This document shows, in pieces, positions 1 through 11,118 of a stretch of 64,000 nt of DNA (position 1 is the first letter of the stretch; every line of letters starts with the position of its first letter). The notes below the pieces were generated by a model. It was not told the origin of the DNA. It searched no databases and saw only the letters and a program-made list of their open reading frames with translations. This DNA is from Antitrichia curtipendula. Lineage: Eukaryota; Streptophyta; Bryopsida; Hypnales; Leucodontaceae. Both the position numbers and the translations under genes were made by a program. The DNA lies in contig OX579639.1 in assembly GCA_951230915.1 (NCBI GenBank), positions 19,778,001-19,842,000 of the forward strand. Reading direction: 5' to 3'.

Positions 1-846
1 TGTTGTTCAAGGTGTTGGATACTACTCTGTCACTTTACCACTGGGTATAGTTCCTATTGTTTATTTTTATTGTTTCTTCAGCAAATGTTTATTAGCAAGT
101 GCAAGGGGAGTCGAGTGCTCCAAAGTATGTTAGGATACTGTGTGCAAAATTTAGGAGGCTTCAAACTTTTATTGGAAGATAACCTAGAACCAGCATGGTG
201 CGCATTCTCAAAATCAACATTTACTCATCTGCAAGTTTTTAGGGTGTTGAATTTACGGATGTTTTGCAACGTTTCCACATTTACTAACTGCAGCTATAAA
301 TGGCCATCTCCTAATCATCAACTTCCGACAGTACATCACTTGTAGTTCAATCTGTCGATTCTCTCAAAGCTCTCGATTCAATAGGATCTCGGCGATAACA
401 TGTCACGGGTTGCTAGAGTCGGACACTCTCACAGCCTAGCGACTAGTTTTTAGAGTACATTCCCCTTTCCTCTGCAACAGATCATTCATGAGTCTCTGAA
501 ATGCATGCGAAGCCATGGCAAAGAAAGGTTAGGCACTCGTAGAAATTGATCATGGAGTATGTCCATCTACTTACCTTGTTAATCTGCGGCACTTGCCAAT
601 CTGCTATCAGTACAGAATCTCCACTAGGAAATTGATAGAGTTCGAGGAGGGCACAGGATTCGTCGCATTGAATTAGGGCACCTGCCTTAGGGCGTCATAT
701 GTGCAAAAAATCAGGAATATTACTGGGCCCTTCACAGGACGTTAGTAAGCTCTGATGCTGAAGTGGCCTTCAAAGAATTGCAAGTCTCCGCATTAGTTTG
801 AAAGGCTTGGTGGGGATAATGCAGTATTGTCGACTTTTTGTTGCAG
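1..846. other. Unassigned upstream stretch
   Basis: No convincing protein or RNA gene is visible. Base composition is more balanced than in the AT-rich desert that follows, which fits introns or exons of a gene continuing in from the left edge. Short open frames, such as one at 70-345, match no family I recognise and have no convincing start context. Confidence 0.4.
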
Positions 847-899
847 AGATGCCCATCGGAGATCCTCTCTCGTCGAACCTTGGGAGCAGAAACATGTAA
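847..899 (+). CDS. Possible terminal coding exon of an upstream gene (partial)
   Basis: A pyrimidine-rich tract ending in TTTTTGTTGCAG at 846 looks like a 3' splice site. The frame that follows reads MPIGDPLSSNLGSRNM and then stops with TAA at 897-899, followed by about 1 kb of moderate-GC sequence that could be a 3' untranslated region. I do not recognise the peptide, and I could not confirm an earlier exon between 1 and 800. It may equally be chance; the call rests only on splice-site shape and sensible codon use. Confidence 0.2.
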
Positions 900-1980
900 C
901 CTTTGCTACAAACCTGTCTAGCTGGTTCACGGTTTCACGGTTTCAGAGTTTAAAGTTCTTCGTTCACGGTTGTTTTATGGTGTGTATAGTATGGTCTTTG
1001 TTGATAGATGTTGGCCTCTGTCCGTAAAATTATTTCCCATAGGTACAGATCTTTTCCTGTCTATAACCTGAGCGTTATCTTTGTGGTATGTATCTGCTTC
1101 TTGAGCCTGTAAACTTCATTTTATTCCTCACATATACGTATCCATCGCAATTGCTCTGATAATGTGGACTACTGTAAATAAGTGGACTGAAAGGGTTCTA
1201 ATATATGAGATGTTGTCCGGTTGTCCTCTTTATGACGATGGTAAGACACTCTCTCTTTAAATGCTTGTTTGCAGAGGAAACGTCGATTTTGATGTAAATA
1301 TATATATCTATGCTGTGTTGTGCGACTAGGTACCTGTTGATTGTCTTTTGCAGTTTACATTCTTGAAGAGCTGCCCCAACACCCTTGGAGAAGGAATTCA
1401 GACTCTTTGTGTACAGTACAATCTTGAGCCTATGTTAGTTGGGATGTATTGATAGCTACAACAAGAAGAGAAGCGTTGGCAACTCACAAAGCGCTATGCA
1501 TGTTCTCAGCATCGAATATCGACTTTAAATCTTGTTTTAGTTGCCATCTAAAATAAAGTTAGAATATTGCATAGGGAGTGACAGTTTATGTGTTCAAACA
1601 TTGAATTGAATTTAGGTAATGTTATGTTAAGTGTAACAGAGTGGAGCACCTCAAAACTCATGCATGGTTTCGAGCTATTGACTGGTTTGGGGTGCCGTTT
1701 TCCGTAAGAAAGACACTCCCCTCATTTGACCTAAAGTCACGGTAAGTCTTCTTCTTTCAACTTCTGACAATATAACCTTGGCTTTCTGAAAGATGACTTA
1801 ATATCCGCAGGGGAGATAGGTATAATTGGATTCCGAAGACCTGAGAGTAGGAATTCATATTGTGGATGCTGGTGGGTACTGTGAGAATTTACCCATGAGG
1901 TAGAGATAACCAGCTTTGAAAATTTCAGTGAGAACCATTAGAAAAAATCTGAACCCTGCAAAGGGCCGTTTGATCTTCGT
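900..1980. other. Non-coding stretch, possibly 3' UTR and flank
   Basis: No gene found. The short frame at 827-1027 overlaps the possible terminal exon but lacks an ATG and family resemblance. A short TA microsatellite lies near 1298-1310. Confidence 0.35.
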
Positions 1981-3717
1981 TTTTCGGCACCCCGCGGTGC
2001 AAATATAGAAAAAAATTAAATTAAATTAAATAATTTTTTTCAAAAACAATTTTTTTTAAATTTAAAAAAAAAAATTTGAAATCAACAGTCTGACATGACT
2101 AGTGATCTCAGAACCGGTTTAGGGTTTTTAGCCAAATGTTAATTTTTGGAAGATATTTTTTTAATTTACATTGGAGGCATGAAGAAATTAAGTAGCAACC
2201 CAACAAAATTTAGCCAATTTTGGAATCATTGGACGTGACACTAGTAGTGCCCCATCAAATTCCTAAAAAAGATAAAAAATTATTTTTTTTCCCTATAATT
2301 GCAATGTTGCAATGCCTTCTCTAGGGTCGAAATCTAGCCTTCTCTAGGGTCGAAATCTTTTCTAATGGGTATTGTAGTTGTAGAAAAAAATGAGAGCTAG
2401 TTTGCAATTTACAAATTATTACTACGCTTTTGTGTTTGGCAAGAGATTTTGAATAATTACTATTGCCACGGAGTTGTGAACAATTAGTGTAAATGAACCA
2501 TTTGCAACTCATATTTGGGGGACTAAATGTGAATTTCGTAATATGGTAGAACCACCCATAGTCGACCACTTAAGCGATTCTGCACATGTTTAGGAGCAGT
2601 GGAAGGTAATGTAAATTTTCTGCCTTGTAGAAAGATAGAAATGATAGGCATTGTCAACTTTTTGTGATTTTTTCTTTGAATTCAAATTACTATGAGTTTA
2701 TGAGTTTTGGAATCCATACCCAATGTATAAAGTCTTCCAATTATAATCATTCAAGAACTACTTTCTTGCTCACTACATCAGGACATGTGTCATGACCTTA
2801 TTAGTTCCAACCTTGAAAAGGAGAAAAAATCACATTCCAAGCTTTGGTTAGAAATTTGTTCCAGCCTTGGTTGGAAATAGTTGCACCCTACAAGTTGGGT
2901 ATGGATCCTTGGTTGGGAATGGGTGGTTTGACCATATTGACGCAATTTAGAATGCCAAAGTTGTGACACAAAAAGAAAAATGACTTTGCCTATTATTGAT
3001 GGCACTTAATTGTCAAGAAAACTCTATTGAAAAATATTTCAAGATGTCAAACTCCTCCAAATTGCAAATCAACTCCTAAATAGTCAATTTATGGACCTAC
3101 TACTTTAAGTGAACCTTTAAAAACTACTAGTTCTTAATCCTCCACCATGTCCTAAATTGGAATTGAACACTCCACAATACTTAGTAACTTCAATTTTGTT
3201 AGATTGGAGGATCCATAGCTTAAATTAGGCAAGTTATTCAGGGTTTTTTATTTATTACATTGAGATCTCCAGGACTATGTGCCTTTATGGAGTTAGTTAT
3301 GAATTTTAAAGTTGGAATGACAAAAGGCTTTAAAAACATCTAGGTACATCGATGAATGAAATTAGGACATTGAAGAAAATAATATGCACCCTTGTGTTAA
3401 AGAATACTTTTAAAGCTTGTTCACTTTATAGACTTCTTATTTTAACAGGCTATGGTATAGATTTCTCAATTGAGTGGATGAAACTAAAGAGGTTGCAAAT
3501 TGTATAGTAGGGTCCAAAAATTATTTAAATTTATTCTCCCAAGGTGAATGAGAACAAGAACTATGAACTTTGAAAAGCTCTTATAAGCTAAAAAATTCAT
3601 CAATTCACAAGCTATAAAGAGAGTTGGAAAGATGGTGGAGTCTAATTTATAATATAATAAATTTACTTTACAAAATTATTGTATCATACAATAATAATTA
3701 AAAACATAACATAATGT
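1981..3717. other. AT-rich low-complexity and repeat desert
   Basis: Near 2005-2080 there are runs of A, T and the repeating ATTAA motif. Further on, only degenerate AT-rich sequence without credible coding frames is seen. A 23-bp unit is present twice in tandem at 2314-2358 and is listed separately. Confidence 0.5.
2314..2358 (+). repeat. Tandem duplication of a 23-bp unit
   Basis: The unit beginning GCCTTCTCTAGGGTCGAAAT starts at 2314 and again at 2337, giving two almost identical copies. It is a simple local duplication with no evident function. Confidence 0.8.
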
Positions 3718-4077
3718 CTACCATCTAGTGATGTCACCTTTTGCTAAAATGATTGCTTGCATTCTTTTAGGCGTACTTCTAATGATGGCATAGAGTTCCT
3801 CTAGAGAAATTGTATTGTACATTAATTAAATAATTTATATCTTTTCTTCCTTATTTTTTGGTCTACAACAATGTCACAACAAATCTTTGACAATCTTCCA
3901 TACATTCCCTATAAGGTTGAAGTCCAAAGAACTTGCAAGCTACAAGATTAGTTTTGTCAAACCATAGGTTTGTCTTCATTGCAATGGAAGTATGCTGTGG
4001 TAGGCTAAAGTGTCATCTTTTATAAGTGTCAATTGTACAACTACACAAGGTGATTGTTCAAAAATATAAAACCCTCT

Positions 4078-4422
4078 CATTAGATGTTTTTCAGTTCCAT
4101 TAGAGGGCCGTTTCAAGCTTATCTCCAATGTTGTGAACTAGCCACTTGTATCCACATTTTAAAATAATTAAACAATTATTAAAATAATAAATAATAAAAT
4201 ATGGAATAATAAAATAATAAATAATAAATAAATTCCTTTAAAAAATTAAAAATTCTTACAAAATATTTGTTTTCTTAATAAATTTTAAAAATATTATTAT
4301 TTGATGTATTAATAGTTCTACAAAGTCAAATTGTTGATTTGGGGTTGATTTGGCATAGTTTCTAGGTTTGCAATAGTTTGGAAACCTGCAACCTTTTTAC
4401 AACTCCAAAATCTCATCTAATG
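4078..4422 (-). mobile_element. Short inverted-repeat element (CATTAGATG family), copy 1
   Basis: The 345-bp insertion begins with CATTAGATG (4078-4086) and ends with the exact reverse complement CATCTAATG (4414-4422). Internal sequence, read on the minus strand, matches the copies at 4634-4875 and 62686-62939: a left part with GAGATTTT and a GGTTGCA-GTTTCC block, then AT-rich sequence, then AGTTCACAACATGGAGA and a TTGAAAC block. It interrupts the Tc1-type transposase remnant between its WGAF and NVW blocks. There is no coding capacity and no clear target-site duplication, so the superfamily is open. Confidence 0.75.
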
Positions 4423-4633
4423 TAATGTTCCCTCGTAAATAAAAGTCACAAAATCGCTTGTTGTCTTTGTGTTTAGACTTTGGAGGTATATTAACAAGAA
4501 GGCATTTATCAAAGCTACTAAATGCACCCCAAACCATCACTGAAGTATAACAAAACTTGAAAAATGGTGCTAGACAATTTCATGCATATTTTTCATATGA
4601 TTTCACCACACTTTAATTTGCTTTGAATTCTTA

Positions 4634-4875
4634 CATTACATGAGATTTCACTATTGTGGAGGGCTATGAGCTCCCTAGAGTTCCTAGATTGTGGGAACTT
4701 TGTTGCAACAATAAGCCGACATGGCGAAGTGATTGCCACGTCAGATATTAATTTTAAAATCAATTTTTTAGTTTTTTTATATTTTTTATATTTTATTATT
4801 ATTTTATATTCTGACCAATGGTGGTGGCTTACAAGCCTAAAATGGCCCTCTAGACCCTCAAAAAAACATGTAATG
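4634..4875 (+). mobile_element. Short inverted-repeat element (CATTAGATG family), copy 2
   Basis: The 242-bp element is bounded by CATTACATG (4634-4642) and its exact complement CATGTAATG (4867-4875). The interior carries the family block with TGTGGAGGGC, GAGTTCCTAGATTGTGGGAA and a TTGCCACGTCAGATATTAA stretch, then an AT-rich middle, then CTGACCAATGGTGGTGG. It lies in the same Tc1-type remnant as copy 1, between the ESS and WGAF blocks, in the opposite orientation to copy 1. Confidence 0.75.
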
Positions 4876-5080
4876 CCAATTTCAAATGATGAGTTGATGA
4901 CTCATTTGACTAAATCACATTGTACCAATCCTCATAATTCCAACTTTCATGATCTTGGGCAAATGCAATTCTGCTTGCTTTATGCTTACGTTAAGATATG
5001 ACTTCTTTTTTTTGCAATGCAATTTATGAAGCCCATCTCACGTTGGTATGACCATGTTGTATTTGGACACATGCTCAAGT

Positions 5081-6536
5081 AGTTTGGTATTTCTGACAAT
5101 GGTTGTCTTCTATTGTACATACCAAAACGCAACAATATCCTAGCACAATGATTAGACATTTTTCATTGCCTACCACACTGATTTTCAAAGACTCTATAGT
5201 TCCATAGACCTTGGTATCTTGATTGTATAGTTTCACAAAAAACAAATTATACACAATTTTCTGCCATTTGGCTATAATCAAAAGACATTGACTATTTTTT
5301 GATAAAATAATTTTTATTTTTTGGTCAAATTAGCCAAATTATTGTTGTGTTTTAATACCAATAGCCAAAATTTACTTCGGTTACTATCACCTAATTTTGA
5401 TATAGACATCACCAAGTACAATAGAACTTCTATAACTAAGGTGAACTTCTTAAAGGCAATGACCACTTTAAAGTGATGGAGTATTGATTGCTTGGTTACA
5501 CACAAGCCCCAACCCTGGATACACACATGAGGAATGTAATTGTTATAAGGAAATGTGAGACAGAGAATTCTATTGAGGGGGAAATTTGTGCATTTTCCAA
5601 TGTTATTTGAAGATGTCTCTAACTCCAAATCAATTGAACTTATCAAATTCAAAATTCTAGAATGTAGATTTATGCCTCTAAAATCTAAATTTAATGTAGA
5701 TTTTAGTGCGCATAATCAAAATAATTTGTAGATTTTAGAAACTCATAATTAACTAATATGTAAACTTTGCATTTTGAATTTGATTGATTTGTAATTTTCA
5801 GAATTTTTGATCTAGAAGCTTTTCTAGGTTTAAAGAGTTCAAATTGCTAGTATACAAACATTTCATTTGTTTAAAAATTTATAATTTCATATATTATACA
5901 AAAAATAAGGTTTCTAAATATACAAACTCTAAAAATGCTAAATTTTTGTTAATAGAATTCATTGTCATGAAGATTTACAACTTACAAGTCTAATGTGTCT
6001 AACTTCACAATACCCTTGACAATTGATATGGGACAATTGCATTTGGTAAAATCTACCAAACAACATGGAAATGTAAGATGTGTCAACATGCTGTAAAGTC
6101 TACCAATTTGAATTGTACATGGGGGATTTAGGATATAGAGATTGACAAAAACTAACAGGGACTAATTATAAAATATCCAAACCAATTAGAGGAAATTCCA
6201 AACAAGTCCACTTTGATACATTACAAAAGTTCTTTAAGATAAACTTGAGCATGGTGACTTGAATTTGGTCTATTACTTGAGAAAAGTTCTACTATATCAT
6301 CCAATGATCAAATGAGTGTTGAAGAAATAGCTAGCTACTCCTTCAAAATGATAAAACAAACATAGGTATGGAACCTAAACCTCTCCGGAATTGTCTTGTG
6401 TGTAGAGCAATTTCTGATGAGGAGGGAAGTGTAGGAAAAAATGGGTTGACAATATGGTATTCTTCATATTGGTGTTTCAAGATTGTCAAAGAAGATAGTG
6501 ACTTGTTTTGAGTGATTACTTTGTTGATACAATCGT
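5081..6536. other. AT-rich unassigned stretch
   Basis: No gene or clear repeat boundary found. The open frames on the minus strand at 5075-5281 and 5314-5652 have AT-driven composition and no recognisable motifs. The part just right of 5080 may contain more of the N-terminal half of the decayed Tc1-type transposase. Confidence 0.4.
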
Positions 6537-6690
6537 AAAGTAAACTACCCCATTCCAGGCCAAATGGGAGCAAAATCATTGTCGGCAAAATTGTATCAAG
6601 GGTGTACATTTTAGAACTTGAATGTACACCACTACTATAATTTTGCCTACTATGGACTTGCTCCCATTTGACTCGGAATGGGATACTTTT
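6537..6690. mobile_element. MITE with long terminal inverted repeats
   Basis: The left arm (CCCCATTCC, then CAAATGGGAGCAA, then GGCAAAATT and GGTGTACATT) returns as its reverse complement on the right, ending near 6690 (GGAATGGGATACTTTT). The arms are roughly 65-70 bp with scattered mismatches around a very short centre, so the element is essentially one hairpin. It has no coding capacity. Its exact ends and target-site duplication are unresolved. Confidence 0.7.
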
Positions 6691-6924
6691 ACCTCTGTTG
6701 CTTAGACTATGAGGAGTTGTCCACAAGTTCTTTGCGTCGTCTTGTCAAGAGGTAAGCAGTGTTGTGTTTCATATGTCCCATGTCAGCACCAATAACTTAC
6801 AAATTATGTAGTTATAGTTTTGAGTTTGGCTGACCTCGGTTAGGATTGTTATTCTTGGGGCTAGTCAAAAGATTTGAGAATCTGTGGCAAATTTTTGGAT
6901 TGTTTTGTATTTAGACAATACATG

Positions 6925-7086
6925 TAAGGTAACTCTGCCTATGATAGGCAGAATTTTGGACCAGCCTAATGCAGGCCAAAAACTTTATAAGCAATACATT
7001 TCACAAGACACATGTACTGTTCATAAAATTTTGGGCCTACATTAGGCTAGTCCAAAGTTGGGCTACCATAGGCAGAGTTACCTTAT
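6925..7086. mobile_element. MITE ending TAAGGTAACTCTGCC
   Basis: TAAGGTAACTCTGCCTATG at 6925 is mirrored by CATAGGCAGAGTTACCTTA ending at 7086. The arms continue inward for about 65 bp (GGACCAGCCTAATGCAGGCC against GGCCTACATTAGGCTAGTCC). The element is about 162 bp. TA beside each end would fit a TA target, as used by Stowaway/mariner MITEs, but this is not proved. Confidence 0.75.
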
Positions 7087-7249
7087 ATATACTGACAGGG
7101 TTTGTATTCAGATTTGGACGATTCAAGTCTTCTCCATACTTGCTGCAAGAAACAAGTCGTTCTCCTCAATACACAATTTTGGTATTATACATAGGGGTCA
7201 TCAACATTAAAATGGCTTAGAGAACAACTTTTATAAAAATTATAACATA

Positions 7250-8169
7250 TTAACCCCTAAAGTTCCTTGACTATGTCTTCACCAAAAATGCTCCAAAAAT
7301 GTCATTTCTTGTACAAATATCATTTTTTTGAAAAATATCATTTTTGGACACATGTAACCATAGTGTCTTATAGTAATTTGGTTTGAGAATGTGTGGAAAA
7401 AGTTTCAGAAATTTTCACCTTGTAGATTCCAAGATATTAGCGTTAGAAGTGATAAAAAATCATTTTTTGGGCCCTGTGAAAAACTAGGCAGCTACACTTC
7501 ACAAGGTCATATCATTAAGAAAAAATGTCCCAAATGGTGGTGCTTCTTTGAATTCATTCTTCAAAGACAGTTGGCTACATGCTTGAAAATTTCCAAATCA
7601 TTTGGAATTGTACAACATATAGAAATAAAATAGTAAGTAGAAAGAAGTAGAGAATGATTCAAAATACTAAATTTTTTGAAAATTTATTCATGGAATTGAA
7701 AAATGCCAATTTAAATGGTTGTAATGTTGTAATAAAAAATTTACATCCTAAGATTTTATTTTATTTTCAAAAATATTGAAATTTGAGTTAAATAAAGGAC
7801 TTCAAAGTTTATTTTAGAATAGAGAATCCATAATTGCCTGCGAACTAGAACTCTTCATAACTTTCATTTCATTAATCAAAATGAAATGATTCAAAGTTTT
7901 TCCCGTACATATAAATCTAAAGAACCAGTGACAATTTTATTTATTTTTAAATGATTTTTTAAATTTGCCCAGTTTGCCCAAGTTGAGAAACAAATTACAT
8001 ATTACACAATAATTTTATAACCATGTAATCAAAAGTTATGAAAATTGTTGGGCTTTAAATCTACTCCTCTTTGTGTGAAAATTTCAAAGAAAAAAAAATC
8101 TCCGCTCAAATGTACCTGCCCAAAAAAGTTACGTTGCCAAAAGTACAAGGCTAGTCCTTTAGAGGTTAA
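7250..8169 (+). mobile_element. TTAA-ended non-autonomous element, copy A (920 bp)
   Basis: The element starts TTAA-CCCCTAAAG at 7250 and ends CCTTTAGAGG-TTAA at 8169. Interior landmarks are shared with copies B (8464-9414) and C (37919-38781): CTTCACCAAAAATGCTCCAA after the left end, GTGGAAAAA with TTTCAGAAATTTT, TTGGCTACATGCTTGAAAAT, and CATAACTTTCAT near two thirds. It encodes no transposase. The TTAA target and C-rich ends recall piggyBac elements, but this is inference from ends alone. Confidence 0.75.
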
Positions 8170-8463
8170 AAAGACAAAAAATTCAAGTGAAGACTAAATA
8201 AAATAAAATAAAAAATAGAATATGTTGGATTTTATATTTACTAAAAAAACTCATTATATATGTGAAGAATTGAAACATCTATACATAGTTTTTAAAAAAC
8301 CATACAAGAAGTTCTTTCCAATTAAAATTAAATTTCATTTGCATTTTTTTTTAATTAAAAAAATTAAGTTTTCATTAAAAAGATTTCAAAGTTGGATAGC
8401 TTGTCCTATGATATGTATATTAGAAAAACTCATATAATTAGGTTTTTAATGCTATTACTATCC
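8170..8463. other. AT-rich spacer between TTAA elements A and B
   Basis: About 290 bp of very AT-rich sequence with no recognisable gene. A short frame at 8222-8437 is lysine/phenylalanine-rich, as expected of random AT-rich DNA. Confidence 0.4.
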
Positions 8464-9414
8464 TTAATCCCTAAATATATTTGACTATGTTTTCACCAAA
8501 AACGCTCTAAAACTGCCATTTCTAGTACAAGATCCAATTTTTTAAATAAATCATTTTTGGACACATGTAACCATAGGATTTTGTAGTATAATGGTTTGAA
8601 AAGATGTGGAAAAAATTTCAGAATTTTCTACCGTGTAAATTGCAAGATATTAGTGTTTGAAATGACAAAAATCCTTTTTTTGATCCTGCAAAAAAACGGG
8701 CAGCTGCAAATCAGAAGGTCAAATTTATATTAAAAAAATGTTCAAAATGGTGGTTACTCTTTGGACTCATTCTTCAAGTCAAGTTGGCTACATGCTTGAA
8801 AAATTTCAGATCATTTGGAGTTGTAGATGATATAGGAAAAAAAATAGTAAGCAGAAAGAAGTATAAAATGATTCAAAATAGCAAATTGTTAATAATTTAT
8901 TTATGAAGTTGAAAATTCCAATCCTAGTGGTTGGAATGTTGTGATAAGAAATCTACACCCATTTCTTAAAAGAAATTCAAAAATATTAAAAATTGAGTTA
9001 AATAAAGGACTTCAAAGTTTATTTTAGAGTAGAGAATCCATAACTATTCACAAACTACCCACAAATTAAAACTCCCATAACTTTCATCTCATTGATCCAA
9101 ATGGAATGATTAAAAGCTTTTCATGTACATACAGATCTAGAGAATCGATTTCAAATTTTAAATTTTTTTAAAAGTGATTTTTCAAGAAGTTTTTTTTGTT
9201 GCCCGGATTGCCCGTCGAGCAATGAAAACAACATATCATACCATAACTTTTTAACTGTGTAGTCAAAAGCTATGAAAATTGTTAGCCCTTAAAGCTACTC
9301 CTTGGAAAAATGTTGTGTGAAAATTTCAAAGAAAAAAAATAAAAAATCCATTTGTAGTGAGCTGCTTAAATTGCTATGTTGCCAAAAAATGCAGATTGGA
9401 CGTTTAGGGATTAA
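8464..9414 (+). mobile_element. TTAA-ended non-autonomous element, copy B (951 bp)
   Basis: It begins TTAA-TCCCTAAA at 8464 and ends GTTTAGGGA-TTAA at 9414, in the same orientation as copy A and only about 295 bp downstream of it. The two align through most of their length by eye, sharing the TTTTCACCAAAAACGCTC block, the GGCTACATGCTTGAAAAATT block and GGACTTCAAAGTTTATTTTA, with many substitutions and small indels. The terminal first C is replaced by T at both ends. No coding capacity. Confidence 0.75.
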
Positions 9415-10194
9415 AGAATATTCATTTCATGTATATAATTCCAATTTTGTATTCTTTATTAAAAGGGCTACAAGAACTTTCTATAGTAAAACAAATTATA
9501 TTCTTTGAAATTGGATTAAAATGCATTAATTATAAGAGATTATCATTACGGTCATATGATACATGAGTTGCTTACTTGGGATCATTATTGGCTTTTAATG
9601 TAGTACCGACAAATCCCATTTTGTACTGACATATGTTCTTACTTTACATTGAATGTGAACGAGGGAGTACCATAAACTAGGTAATTGTACAGTAGGCCAA
9701 GTTATAAAAAATAATTGTCACTTAAAACCTATCAAGTTATGAGTGGTGACTCTAACAAGGTTGGTGATGATTGACAATTATTATTGATGACTTAACCTGC
9801 TTTGCAATCATCGGACATAATCTCAATACAAGAGAGTTGAGTTGTTTTGACTTCTTTGATTGCTTAACCAACCCAAACATGCCACAACAACAAAACTCTC
9901 TTGCATTTAGATTATGTTAAAGGTGGATCCATTCTCACTACACCAAATAGTGAAATTGAATTGCCTTAACAATTAGATTGCCTTACCCAGAGTAGTTACC
10001 TCATGACTCACTGCTTTTCTACATGGAGGCACATGTGACTTTGTAAACTTGGACTACGAATTAATGCACCAACTCATGCAAGACATAAGGTTCTGACATT
10101 ACTACATCCTTCTATAATAATAGTGCATATTAATATAGTGTAGAATGTCAAGAAATTAGTGAGGGGCAACCTAGATTTACCATTTAATTTTAAG
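9415..10194. other. Unassigned stretch with a hairpin-forming repeat
   Basis: No gene. Around 9818-9930 an imperfect inverted repeat pairs CATAATCTCAATACAAGAGAG with CTCTCTTGCATTTAGATTATG. A further copy of the right arm, with AACATGCCACAA upstream, recurs at 10864-10906 beyond the TTAA element at 10195-10716, which therefore sits inside an older repeat. Confidence 0.5.
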
Positions 10195-10716
10195 TTAACC
10201 CCTAAGATTACATGAGATTTCACTACTGTGGAGGGTTGTGAGTTCCCTGGAGTTCCTAAATTGTAGAAACTTTGCTTTGGTAGCCAAGTGATTGCCACAT
10301 CGGATATTAATAAATAAATAGTAAAAATGAATCCTATAGGTTATTTTTCAAGAAAATGTTGTGATTGCCCAAAAAACAAAATTGTCCATAACTTTCGCAT
10401 AACAAATCCAAATGGAATAAACCAAAGCTTTCCATGAACATAAAAATATAATCTATGCAAAGAAAATTTATAAAAAATTTTACTTAAATTTTTTTTGAAG
10501 TTTTTTTTTGCCTATCAAACTAAAAAAGGGCTTTTTGTGCTGCAATTTTTGCTCCCAGGTTCCTATTGATATAAAATTGATATTTTTGGAAAGCTAATGT
10601 GTTTTTCTATCTTCTCAAAAAAAAATTCAGAATATCACAACAAATATTGAGACCATAGGAGCTTGCCCGAAATCCGTTTTTGTCTCCCAAGGGGACAATG
10701 GGACTTTAGAGGTTAA
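10195..10716 (+). mobile_element. TTAA-ended non-autonomous element, copy F (522 bp)
   Basis: Its ends are TTAA-CCCCTAAGATT (10195) and GGACTTTAGAGG-TTAA (10716). The right half matches the family (CATAACTTTCGC, AAATGGAATAAACC-AAAGCTTTCC). The left half is replaced by a fragment, 10203-10320, clearly related to the left half of the CATTAGATG element at 4634, including CATGAGATTTCACTACTGTGG and ATTGCCACATCGGATATTAA. It is either a hybrid element or a TTAA element carrying a captured piece of another MITE. Confidence 0.65.
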
Positions 10717-11118
10717 TACCAATTGGTAGTAGTAGAAATTTCTCTCAGGTTTCTCTCACTGCCAAGCCAATGAAATTTCTACTTTGTATGCACCCTATTG
10801 AATATTTGTACAAGATAAGAAGTGAGCATTATGAGTCTTAATCTGCCTCTCTTTAATCAATCGAAACATGCCACAAAGGCAAAACTCTCTTGCATTGAGA
10901 TTATGTATTTTATATACATTAAAATATGTCCAATTTGGAATTGTGTATGCATAGACACAATTGCTTCAATCTGAATTGATTTTGTGACTGATTGAGTCTT
11001 TGGGATAGTTGTGGGAAGTCGGAGTCTTGTTTGACCTGGCTATAATTTGATGATTTAACTTAGACAGACCCAATGGTGGGACAAGGAAACACTTCTACTG
11101 CAGAATGATGGGGAATTT
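10717..11118. other. Unassigned stretch before the hairpin array
   Basis: No gene. It includes the second copy (10864-10906) of the repeat arm seen at 9886-9930. Composition shifts from AT-rich to balanced toward 11100. Confidence 0.4.

Larger units (their letters stand above)
3718..5080 (-). pseudogene. Degenerate Tc1/mariner (Tc1-type, DD34E-like) transposase
   Basis: Read on the minus strand, scattered frames match a Tc1/IS630 transposase in order. At about 5000-4900 is DHESWNYEDWYNVI followed by a stop where W of the WSDES box is expected, then SNESS. At about 4560-4460 is SVMVWGAFSSFDKCLLVNIP. At about 3830 is SLDFNLIGNVWKIVKDLL, corresponding to the S-PDLNPIE-NVW box. At 3760-3718 is the C-terminal IILAKGDITRW and a stop. 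Counting from the second candidate catalytic Asp to the third position gives about 34 intervening residues, as in DD34E enzymes, but the third residue is Gly instead of Glu. Several frameshifts and stops, plus two nested inserted elements (4078-4422 and 4634-4875), show that it is dead. The family assignment comes from motif order recognised by eye. Confidence 0.8.
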
